Shown here one piece after another: positions 52,607-60,977 of a DNA stretch of 64,000 bases. Source of the stretch: Rhynchopus sp. YZ270_cl-10 (Eukaryota; Euglenozoa; Diplonemea; Diplonemida; Diplonemidae); NCBI GenBank assembly GCA_964035575.1, contig OZ037894.1:1178001-1242000 (forward strand), written 5' to 3'. The notes under the pieces are model-generated. The model was given only the letters and a program-made list of their open reading frames with translations. It ran no database searches and was not told where the DNA came from. How positions within the stretch are numbered: position 1 is the first letter of the stretch; every line of letters starts with the position of its first letter. Made by a program: the position numbers and the translations under genes.

Positions 52607-53466
52607 ATGTATACACTATTATCGCGTGTGAACGGGGTGGCTGTGGCACGTGTGTGCCGGCGACAGCTTCGGTGCTTCGGAAAGGAAGATAAGCGGACCA
52701 AGAAAGGCGAAGACGGGGACGAGCCACGACGGAAGAAGGGCAGCGTTGGTGCGTTCAGCGCACCTCGTTTGAAAGGGAACAGAAGCGATGATGACACTGT
52801 GATGAAGCTTCCATGGTCATCCACGGCGGAGGAGCACGCCATCATGCACGGTACACGTTCCGTCAGGTATGGATTTTCCCTGCATTTGTCATGGTTATTA
52901 ACAAAGACGATATCCAAAAAAACCCTCTCAGAATCCTCCTCGCATTCGTCGTCTTTTGGGTTGTGATCTACGTGACACTCTACGTGGTTGTTGAGTTCAC
53001 TAACGTTGCGCTGTATCTGCCACAGGTATGAACCCCATGGTGGTGCACTCACATCACACCCCCCCTCCCCCTTCGGTTTCTTTTTCTCTTCAAGGTGGCT
53101 AAGCGCGAGAGGCTTTAGGTGCATCGTATAAATCTCTCCCTATAGGTTAGCAAGTTAAATTATTTTTACATACGAAGGCAACTCGAACACTACACACAGG
53201 TTCGCTTGAGGGAGACACAGAACAACGACCTTGAGCGCCTGAAGCTCCGTCAGCACTGGGAGCGCATTTGGAAGGAGGAGAGGGCCAACGCGGGCACGAT
53301 GCAAGGCGATATTCCATTCCCGCGCACGGCCACGCTGCGTACGAAGTACGTGGTTGCAGATGTCAACACGCTTGAGGACGCCTACGAAGAGATCAAGAAC
53401 GTGTCCGACGTCAAGACAGAACTGGGGGGACCCACAATGGCTGCCATGCTCGGATTACATGCCTGA
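52607..53466 (+). CDS. Single-span membrane protein of unknown function (three exons)
   Basis: I read exons 52607-52866, 52932-53025 and 53200-53466 (206 residues). Intron 1 (65 nt, GTATGG...CAG) splits an Arg codon that rejoins as AGA; intron 2 (174 nt, GTATGA...CAG) is in phase 0. The N-terminal 85 residues are basic (KEDKRTKKG, EPRRKKG). One membrane helix, ILLAFVVFWVVIYVTLYVVV, follows at about 88-107, made mainly by the short middle exon. The C-terminal part is polar, with LERLKLRQHWERIWKEERAN and a compact end. No family is recognised. The start is uncertain: an unspliced reading from ATG at 52813 would keep the same helix. Intron 2 contains a module A copy. Confidence 0.55.
53093..53140 (+). 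repeat. Module A copy inside an intron
   Basis: Reads AAGGTGGCTAAGCGCGAGAG, then GCTTTAGGTGCATCGTATAA. It lies within the second intron of the gene at 52607-53466. Confidence 0.7.
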
Positions 53467-54403
53467 TTGTGCAAGGCTATTGGGGTGAACATCGTTCGTA
53501 GTTTCCAATTTAGAGCTAGCCTTCTTTGGACAAATAAATGCGACAAAACCTACCCACCTTTTTTTCCTCAACCCCCACATATGCCCCTCCTCACGCACCC
53601 GAATCACCTGATCCACCTCCCAGCGGTGACCCTGCTTCGTCCCCATCTTCCCAGTGAAGCGCTTGGCGTCCACTATCAGCACAGCAGCAGGAACTGACGA
53701 TTCCCGGAACTTGCTGGCCACCTCCTGGCGGAGCTTCGTCCTCCCCGCCAAAGTCTGCAGGTGCTGCGTCCAGGTCGACACCACATGCACGTCGAACGAC
53801 GCTGGGAAACCGCGGCTACTTTCCAACGCCTCCGAGCGCATTTGTGCTATCTCCACGGCCATCTCTTTCATGCGTTTGTCCTGTGCTGCACACCTCGCGA
53901 TAAGCCAAGCCACCTGGGCGTTTACCCCGTCCTCCGCTGATGGGGGCTTGTTGTCTGCGTTCTCGTAGTGGGTAACGTCGTCGTCGTCCGAGATCAACAG
54001 CGCGGCCTGCGACGCCACGTGCCCGCCACGCGCAGTACGGGCATACCCACCCCCGCCTAGGAGGCGCAAATTTGTCGGCGACAAGCTGAGTGAAACCATC
54101 GCTTTGGCACCTACTGCACGGAAGGCATTCTCGCTAAACAACCACGCGGGTAGTGGCTTCCAAGACAACAGCATCATCGATATCACGCGTCTTGTCCCCG
54201 CATCCGCAACTCCGTCGCGTTTTCAGCCCACGGGACGTCAGGCATGCACGTACGGCTTCATCCCGTTCGGCTAGTACTTCGAAGTACTTTCGGGGTGTCA
54301 TCTTACTGCTGGGGGTTGCGAAGCCGTCCGGTAGGTCCACCTGCTCTTCGATGCTTTCCTTACGCAAGAGGGACAGAACAGCCCCAACCTCACCCGCTGT
54401 CAT
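53455..54403 (-). CDS. Doubtful minus-strand gene in two frames
   Basis: A frame from ATG at 54403 runs about 89 codons to 54134 (MTAGEVGAVLSLLRKESIEE start); a second, overlapping frame runs from 54186 to a stop at 53455 (about 240 codons, with VHVVSTWTQHLQTLAGRTKL and AAVLIVDAKRFTGKMG). GC content is gene-like. The two could be one gene with a short intron or a frameshift around 54134-54186. No GTATG donor is seen there. Its end overlaps the plus-strand gene by 12 bases, and it would be the only minus-strand gene of the window. No family is recognised. It may be a gene relic or a chance open frame. Confidence 0.35.
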
Positions 54404-54610
54404 GCACAAGCTGCAGAATAGAATGCAGAAGGGACATACTACTGCGCAGTGACCTTATTGCGCATCCACCCTCCCGACTGTCGTCTTCGTCTTCTTTACT
54501 TGGGGGTGAACCTGCTGTTGCTGAGGCAACTCTCTTCTTCGGGTTTTTGGATCCCCTCCCTCCCCTTCCACACCCAAACCACTATCACTATACAGTTCTT
54601 TTCCCTTTAA

Positions 54611-54634
54611 TTTTCCGTTTTTCTTCCTTTACAG
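54611..54634 (+). promoter_or_regulatory. Pyrimidine tract and AG before the cyclophilin ATG
   Basis: TTTTCCGTTTTTCTTCCTTT followed by ACAG ends 46 bp before the ATG, a textbook 3' splice-site pattern in non-coding DNA. Confidence 0.45.
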
Positions 54635-54680
54635 TACACTTCAGCATAAAGAGTGTATCATCACACACAACGTGACAGAC

Positions 54681-55268
54681 ATGCAGAACACTTCCCCAGG
54701 CACGCTGCCTTCAGACTATGTCAGCCACCACCCGATCCTCCCGACCAACTCTAAGGTCTTTCTTCAGGTCGCTATTGGCGGCGTTTTGGAGCACAAAATG
54801 ATCATCATTGAGCTCTTCGATGATGTGGTTCCTAAGACAGCTGAGAACTTCCGCAGTCTCTGCACTGGTGAGGTGGGTATGGGCGAGACGGGAAAGCTGT
54901 TGTCCTTCCGTGGAAGCCCCTTCCACCGCATCGTGGAAGGTTTTATGTGTCAAGGTGGTGACTTCACAAAGAAGAATGGCAGCGGTGGCGAATCGATCTA
55001 CGGACAGTTCTTCCCCGACGAGTCCTTCGCAGGCAAGGCCGGCAAACACATCGGCCCAGGCATTGTCAGCATGGCGAACAGCGGCCCTGATACAAACAGC
55101 TCACAGTTCTTCATCATCACAAACGCGACGCCGCATTTGGATGGGAAGCATGTGGTCTTTGGGCAGGTGATTGAAGGCATGGATGTGCTCTACACCATCA
55201 GCAAGTGTGGCACGGCGTCTGGCGTGCCAAAGAAACAGGCCGTCATCGCAGAATGTGGCCAGCTATGA
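54681..55268 (+). CDS. Cyclophilin-type peptidyl-prolyl isomerase
   Basis: 195 residues, one exon, ATG at 54681. Cyclophilins turn proline peptide bonds between cis and trans and help protein folding; this one lacks a signal and is probably cytosolic or nuclear. The core is complete: [20 protein letters not shown], then [20 protein letters not shown] with the catalytic Arg, Phe, Met and Gln, then [19 protein letters not shown] and [18 protein letters not shown]. Where human cyclophilin A has Trp121 (EWLDGKH), this protein has His, a change known to weaken cyclosporin binding in other members. The first 27 residues are an extra tail. AATAAA follows the stop within 10 bp. Confidence 0.95.
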   Translation: MQNTSPGTLPSDYVSHHPILPTNSKVFLQVAIGGVLEHKMIIIELFDDVVPKTAENFRSLCTGEVGMGETGKLLSFRGSPFHRIVEGFMCQGGDFTKKNGSGGESIYGQFFPDESFAGKAGKHIGPGIVSMANSGPDTNSSQFFIITNATPHLDGKHVVFGQVIEGMDVLYTISKCGTASGVPKKQAVIAECGQL

Positions 55269-55469
55269 AAAAAATAAACTAAAAACTAAAATAAGGGAAC
55301 CAATGGTATCTGTTTGGTTTATTTACACGAATTCGATAAAAATAATCAGAAAAATAGCGGTTTTTTTTTTCCTACCACCCAATTCCCCACCTCAACCCCT
55401 TTAGACAATGCCCCGCTGACAAGAAAAATATGAACGCAAATTGCGAATAGTTCTAAGAGGCTCTTAGGG

Positions 55470-57229
55470 ATGTCCTTTGTATCTTCGGCTTTTATTGGCA
55501 GCACCGTGAGCTACGGCTCGTCGGATCTGGGCACGCAGTTTGAGAATGCCGACGTGTTTGCATCATCGACTCCTGTGGATAGCGCCGACCTGCCGGTGTG
55601 GGAGAGCCTCCGACCGGAGGAGCGTGGACTGGGGCTGAAAGCGATTCTGTTTGCAGAGTTCCACAACGTGCACGGCCCGATTGTTGCGTCGCAATGGCCG
55701 GAAGAGTTTCTCCCGCAGACGGACTCTGCCAAGGAGCGTCTCGAAACCACAAAGGATATGGGGCTATATGGCACCTTCCTCATCCCGCACGAAGCCCTCA
55801 GCGGCCACCTCTGCACCTGGTCGCATGGGCGGCATACCTTCCTCACGTGCCCTGTGACATATGAAGACCCAAAGTACTTCCGCAACCAGTACCGCACAAA
55901 CTTGATTTTTGTGTTCGAAAGCACGGCCTTAGTGCAGCCGTTCCACAGTGTGATCCGTAGGGTGTCGCAGTCGTTTCAGGTGCTGGAGCGTGACTTTGAG
56001 TGGGTGTCGCGACAGTCGAAGACTTCTACGTTGCATAAGAAGGGCGACACTGCAGGGCAGAAGGCAGCTGCACAACCCACGGAGAGCACGCCCAGTGCGC
56101 AGAGGGACGACGCAGTGCTCGATGCTGAGGCAGAGTCGCAGCACTGTGCAGACGTCGACGAGCCGCTCGTGAAGTCGGGCAGCACACATGTGGACGATGT
56201 GGTCGGTGATGCGGGGGACATGCCCAGCATCGGGCAGGTCCTGCGGCAGATCGGTGAAGGGCTCAACACTAACCACGAGGCCGTGATTGAGATGGGGCGT
56301 GGCGAGGTGCTCACCTTCAAGTACTTCCCTCCTATCGCAGACCCGCCAGAGGTGCACCCGTGGCAGGTGCCTGTCGTGGTGTCGGTGCCGTCGCCTGAGG
56401 ATGTGTCGGAATGGGACCTGGCGTTGAAGATGATTGTGCCGCGGGTGAACGACAAGACGACAGTGGCGGTGCTTGCGCACATCCTCGGGATGCCTGTGCA
56501 GTCGTGCTGCTTCGCAGTGCGGCACCTTGTGTACTACGGGTACGTCAAGATGATTGACGTCTTCCAGTACTCCAACATATACCGCCTCTTCCCCAACGCC
56601 TTCGCCCCCTTCTCCGTGTCCAAGATCGACCAGTCTGCCCTAGTGTACTGCAGCAAAGACCCTGCAGATCCCATCTCGCCCGTCGCACTCATCAACTTCT
56701 TCCAAGCGTTTGGTGCGCAAGCCGACGACAAAGTGTTCAAAGAGGGCTGGGGGGGTGGCGGTGCGCTGCGTGAGTTCAAACGTGTCGAAACTGTGCTCAT
56801 GTGTTTCGATGACAAATACGTAGGTGGGGCGTACTCGGCAAGCGAACGCAAGCTTGACAAGTGGCGGAATGAGTGGCGCTCGGACACAGCGAAGAAGCTT
56901 TCTGTCAGTCACGCAGGTATGGATTTTTTTTTTGAACGCACATCACATCACACCACATTACCACAGTTGCTTTTGGGGTGCTTAGCGGCTTCCTGAAGCG
57001 TGTGCATGAGGTCCCTGTGTACGACCTGCAGCGTGCGGCGCAGCACCCAGAGCACAGACGGCGCCTGCAGGAGACGGAGGAGTACCAGCCCCTCTACAAC
57101 ATCCTCGCAGGTACAAAGGGGCGCTGTGTCGACGACATCTGCGTCACGCTCACACAACTGACGCCGCGGCACTGGTCGCGCGACGACGTGATGGAGTTTG
57201 GCAACTGCTGCAACATCCTGTTGAAGTAG
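55470..57229 (+). CDS. NPRL2: NPRL2, GATOR1 complex subunit (two exons)
   Basis: Exons 55470-56916 and 56967-57229 give 569 residues; the 50-nt intron (GTATGG...CAG) splits a Val codon. GATOR1 turns off TORC1 at the lysosome or vacuole when amino acids are scarce, acting on Rag GTPases. Family features: AILFAEFHNVHGPIVASQWP at residue 53 matches the longin start; LTCPVTYEDPKYFRNQYRTN matches the block GCPV...KYSRN of the human protein; LRQIGEGLN, then VHPWQVPVV and WDLALKMIVPRVN; CFAVRHLVYYGYVKMIDVFQ and YSNIYRLFP match the LLYYGVVTLVSILQYSNVY region. It is longer than human NPRL2 (380) through an N-terminal extension and an acidic Ser-rich insert at about 180-255. AATAAA lies just after the stop. 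Confidence 0.92.
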
Positions 57230-57546
57230 AATAAATAGTAAAACCGCAGACACGAGCGTGTGTCTGGACCGTTGGCCGACACTAACTTTTCACAAAACGG
57301 CTTGTTTTTGTCTTGACACAAATCTAAGTCAAAAAAAACATAATCCAACGAAACGAATATTCAGCACGTTCTTTTCTCCATTTGCATAAATCCCTTCCCA
57401 ATAATACGCGCGAGACACTTGTTGCCTGCTGGGTATTGCGTCATGTCTCGGTTACCTTATTACCGTAACTCATTTCTTTCCCCCGACTTTGCAATTTTTT
57501 ATCACACAGGAGACACACATTTTTCTCAGACCAGCTCAATGGCAAC
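57230..57546. other. Short spacer
   Basis: Holds AATAAATAG right after the NPRL2 stop, the inverted pair CAGACACGAGCGTGTGTCTG at 57247-57266, and TTTTTCTCAG ending 17 bp before the next ATG. No gene. Confidence 0.6.
57247..57266 (+). terminator. Hairpin after NPRL2, possible 3'-end element
   Basis: CAGACACGAGCGTGTGTCTG is a stem of 8 bp with a short loop, 17 bp after the stop. Its role is a guess. Confidence 0.3.
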
Positions 57547-60500
57547 ATGAAGGCAGTTGTGCTACTTCTTCTGGTGAGAGCGTTTGCTGTGTTGAGTATT
57601 CCCAGGAGTCCGGAAGAAGCCATAAATGAAGCTGTGTGCTACGACGGCCTGTGTGTGCCCTTCATCAGCATAGCGCCGACTTCGTTGTACAACCAGACCT
57701 GGATCCGTGCCGGCTCGTTTGGTGCGTATTTCTATCTCACGGAAAGAGTATACACCAGGCCCAAGCCGTGGCTCTCCTCAGGACCAGCAGACACCGCCTA
57801 CTTGTCTCGCGACGACACGCGTCTTACAGCAGTGGCACACAGCAAGGACGGATCCCTCATCGCAGTAAGTGATGAAATAGGCTACATCGTTGTCTGCAAC
57901 GCAACAACAGGCGTACGCGTGTCCGCAATCGTGCACGTCGCACCCATAGTGCTGGGCCTCTCTTTCAGCCCAGACGGAACACGTCTTGCTTGTGCAACAC
58001 CACAACAGATCCTGTTCGTCCACCTGACGTACTTCACCACAACCGCCCTCAGAGTGACAGCACAGAAGCTCATGACCAGTGTTGACTACTCTCCAGATGG
58101 ACGGAGTGTTGTGACGACCGGGTTCGACAAGAGTGGCTCCAATGCACTAATTGTGACACGTCTTGCGGATGGTGCACAGACATCCGCCATGTTCTTCCCG
58201 AGACCTGTGTACACAGCCCTCTACTCTCGTGATGGAAGCAGCATTTATGCTCCTGTGGATGTGTCGTTTGTGGCTTTTGATGCTGAAACACTTTCCGAGA
58301 AGTGGAGGGTTGCCACGTCTCTGCACATGGACACGCTGCACGACTGTGGGAAGTACTTCTCAGGGATATCACGAGGGGACTACAGTGTGGGTGTTATTGT
58401 GGATGCAAACACACACCAAAGTGCGCTTGTTCGGTTCGAAACACCAAACACCATCACAGACATGGTCATCACCGACGACAGCGTTGTTTATTACCCAGAG
58501 GTGTATGAGTTATACCTTCGCTTCAGACACCTGGACCTGCAGATGGAGTTGAAGAACGAGACGACAGCAGCAGGAGCCTTTCCTGCGATGCACCTGACAG
58601 GAGCCTTCCTGAAGGAGGTGCACTTCCCTGCGTACTCGTCTGCACGCAACACGTACATGTTCTTTGCAGGTGCGCGTCTGCATCAGGTGGATGTGGGTGG
58701 GTGGAGCTTCTTGGATATGCCTACGTGTGATGCACACGACTTTGTTCCCGTCATGGCAGAATATGCAGCAAACGTGACTGTGGTCTGCGTCAGTGGTGGT
58801 GACGATGTGCACGTGTACAACACCACAACAGGCATGTCGTTGGTTTCCTTTCCATCCACGTCGATTGTGCAGATCTCAATATCAGAAGACGCACGCACTG
58901 TTGCTGTCGCTGCAACGAACCCAGAGCGACTGCAGTTCTGGGATGTGGCGAGTGGGTTCCTTGTGGGGACTTTGCCGTCTGTTGGGGACGTGCGCGTGCT
59001 GTCGCTTTCGGATGACGGGTCACAACTTGCGTACACGAACAACACTGGGGCGTACGTGTGGCACAGGGGTGGTGGGGTTGAGCTATTGCACAAAGGCGAG
59101 CACAAGACAGTGCTGTTCTACCGAAACACACACGTTGTCTTGAAGGCTGACTACGCAGCACCGTTTGCGGTGGTGGATGTTGCGACACTGTCTGTGCACA
59201 GTGCGGAGGGGAGTGGCAGCACACACGTCTCCATCCAAGGCAGTTCTGTTCTCGCTGTGTCGGAAGGCAACGCAACCTTGTGGCGTGTGTCTGGCGGTGT
59301 TGCTGTGCTGTGCCGCAGTGTCAACGTTGCGTTCAGCGCGAACACTGCAATTGGCCCTGGCTTTGCGTTGCTCTGGTCCACTGAGACAGACAAGGTGATG
59401 GACTTCTTCGTGTCTGTGTGGGAGGAGGACAGGCACGATGTTGTCTGTGTTGGTTGTGCTTCGTCGCTCTCTCTGGGTGACTGTGTGACCATGTTCTCCT
59501 CGGACGTGTCGCTTGTGGGGTTTGATGGGGGTGAGGCGGTTGTGTTTGTGGACGGGTCTGTGTGGACAAGAGACGTTTCGCAGTACAGTATGGTGCGTGG
59601 CCTGTCATTTGACGATGCACAAGAAGTGGTGGAGACGAACGGTAACGTGTCTGTGGTGACCGCAGCTGGCTTTGAAGTGTACACAGTGTCGAGTCACAAG
59701 TGGGCACTCCAGTCCCATGCGAAGACAAGTCTCTGTAGCAGTGGGAGGACGGTTGTTGTGCACTCGGATGCTGGTCTCGCATACGTGTGCAGCAACAGCG
59801 TGCTGTGGCACATGGGTGGCACAGTGTCGCAGATGTACCCAGACCTGCAACACATCGAGTACGCATGTCTTTCTGCTGACGGGGAGTTCTTGGCGCTCTC
59901 AAGTGCAACACACACAGTCGTCTCACATTCGTGGTTTTCCACAAAGTTCACACCCACATCTGTGATGTTGCCAGCTGTGTCTCGTGTTTTGGCGATCGCA
60001 CTCTCAGCTGATGGATCTGTTGTTGCTGTTGCAGACGAGCAGAGCGCGTCGGTGCGTCTGTGGTCGAGAAGCGAGCCACCTTCACTCCTCGGCACCCTTG
60101 CTCACGCAGGTGTGCTTGAGGTGGTGTTCCGCGGCAATGTGGTTGTGACGCGGAGTATGGGTGCGGTGCGTGTGTGGGGTGCCACAAGCCACTCACCCCT
60201 TGGTGCGCTGGCAGCAGGGCACGTTGTGAGCGATATTGCTGTGTCGGGGGACGGAATGCGTGTCTCTGTGTTGAGCGACGAGGGGTCATTGGGTTCACCT
60301 GAGAAGGTGCTGTCTGTGTGGCAGATGCCGCATGAGTACAGTGTTCCTACTATAGTCTCTGATGCTGATGCCGACTCTTCTCACGACGGCGATGATGTGA
60401 GTTCGACGTTTGTATACCTTGCAGTTATCGGAGGTGGGCTGGCTGTCTGTACGGGATTGGTGTGGTGTGTGGCACGCTCTGCGAGGAGGTCAAGAAAAGG

Positions 60501-60609
60501 AAAAGTATCGACAGATGCATCACTCAACGTTGAGCTGAAACGTGTCGGCGCCGACGTGGACCCGTCTCTTTCATGTATTGACCGTAATTACATCCCTATT
60601 ATTGAGTGA
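57547..60609 (+). CDS. Large beta-propeller surface protein, copy 1
   Basis: 1020 residues, one exon, ATG at 57547. Residues 1-17 (MKAVVLLLLVRAFAVLS) are a signal peptide. The outer part is a series of WD40/YVTN-like blades, for example AVAHSKDGSLIAVSDEIGYI (about 97-116), LGLSFSPDGTRLACATPQQI (137-156), TSVDYSPDGRSVVTTGFDKS, and near the end VLAIALSADGSVVAVADEQS and VRLWSRSE. About two propellers would fit. One membrane helix lies at about 953-975 (FVYLAVIGGGLAVCTGLVWC), followed by a 45-residue basic tail. A type I surface protein is clear; the ligand is unknown. It has a tandem paralog downstream, nearly identical in the middle but different at both ends. Confidence 0.85.
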   Translation: MKAVVLLLLVRAFAVLSIPRSPEEAINEAVCYDGLCVPFISIAPTSLYNQTWIRAGSFGAYFYLTERVYTRPKPWLSSGPADTAYLSRDDTRLTAVAHSKDGSLIAVSDEIGYIVVCNATTGVRVSAIVHVAPIVLGLSFSPDGTRLACATPQQILFVHLTYFTTTALRVTAQKLMTSVDYSPDGRSVVTTGFDKSGSNALIVTRLADGAQTSAMFFPRPVYTALYSRDGSSIYAPVDVSFVAFDAETLSEKWRVATSLHMDTLHDCGKYFSGISRGDYSVGVIVDANTHQSALVRFETPNTITDMVITDDSVVYYPEVYELYLRFRHLDLQMELKNETTAAGAFPAMHLTGAFLKEVHFPAYSSARNTYMFFAGARLHQVDVGGWSFLDMPTCDAHDFVPVMAEYAANVTVVCVSGGDDVHVYNTTTGMSLVSFPSTSIVQISISEDARTVAVAATNPERLQFWDVASGFLVGTLPSVGDVRVLSLSDDGSQLAYTNNTGAYVWHRGGGVELLHKGEHKTVLFYRNTHVVLKADYAAPFAVVDVATLSVHSAEGSGSTHVSIQGSSVLAVSEGNATLWRVSGGVAVLCRSVNVAFSANTAIGPGFALLWSTETDKVMDFFVSVWEEDRHDVVCVGCASSLSLGDCVTMFSSDVSLVGFDGGEAVVFVDGSVWTRDVSQYSMVRGLSFDDAQEVVETNGNVSVVTAAGFEVYTVSSHKWALQSHAKTSLCSSGRTVVVHSDAGLAYVCSNSVLWHMGGTVSQMYPDLQHIEYACLSADGEFLALSSATHTVVSHSWFSTKFTPTSVMLPAVSRVLAIALSADGSVVAVADEQSASVRLWSRSEPPSLLGTLAHAGVLEVVFRGNVVVTRSMGAVRVWGATSHSPLGALAAGHVVSDIAVSGDGMRVSVLSDEGSLGSPEKVLSVWQMPHEYSVPTIVSDADADSSHDGDDVSSTFVYLAVIGGGLAVCTGLVWCVARSARRSRKGKVSTDASLNVELKRVGADVDPSLSCIDRNYIPIIE

Positions 60610-60977
60610 TACTATACGTGAACTGATCAGCACCATATGAGCTAGGCCTAGAGGAGGAAACGGGATGCTCCTGGCTCGCAATGCAGGAGTAGTCCTTGAC
60701 ACACAATGTGTGAGCACACCCGCGCTCCTGTCGAGGTGTTGCTGTGATATGTGATCGTCTACCGTGTTTTTTGTATGAGGCAGCAGGGTAGGGTATATAC
60801 GAGAGGTCAAAATATCAAAAGGTTTCTTTACTTCATTTTCCGTCAGTACTGACAACCCCCCCATCCCCACCCTTGCCCTTCCCAACTCATTCAACACCAA
60901 CAGCAGAGTTCCCGCTTCCCTTTTCATATCTGTCTACGTAGAGACCTTTAAGTGTGCGTGAGGTGAATGTAATAGCC
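60610..60977. other. Spacer between the two paralogs
   Basis: 368 bp without a gene. It does not resemble the DNA before copy 1, so the duplication did not carry the promoter along, or this was replaced. Confidence 0.6.

Noticed and set aside
53093-53140. Module A as a tRNA or tRNA-derived gene
   Set aside because: GGTGGCTAAGCGCG resembles an A box, and GGTTC a B-box start, but the spacing is far too short and no cloverleaf can be drawn.
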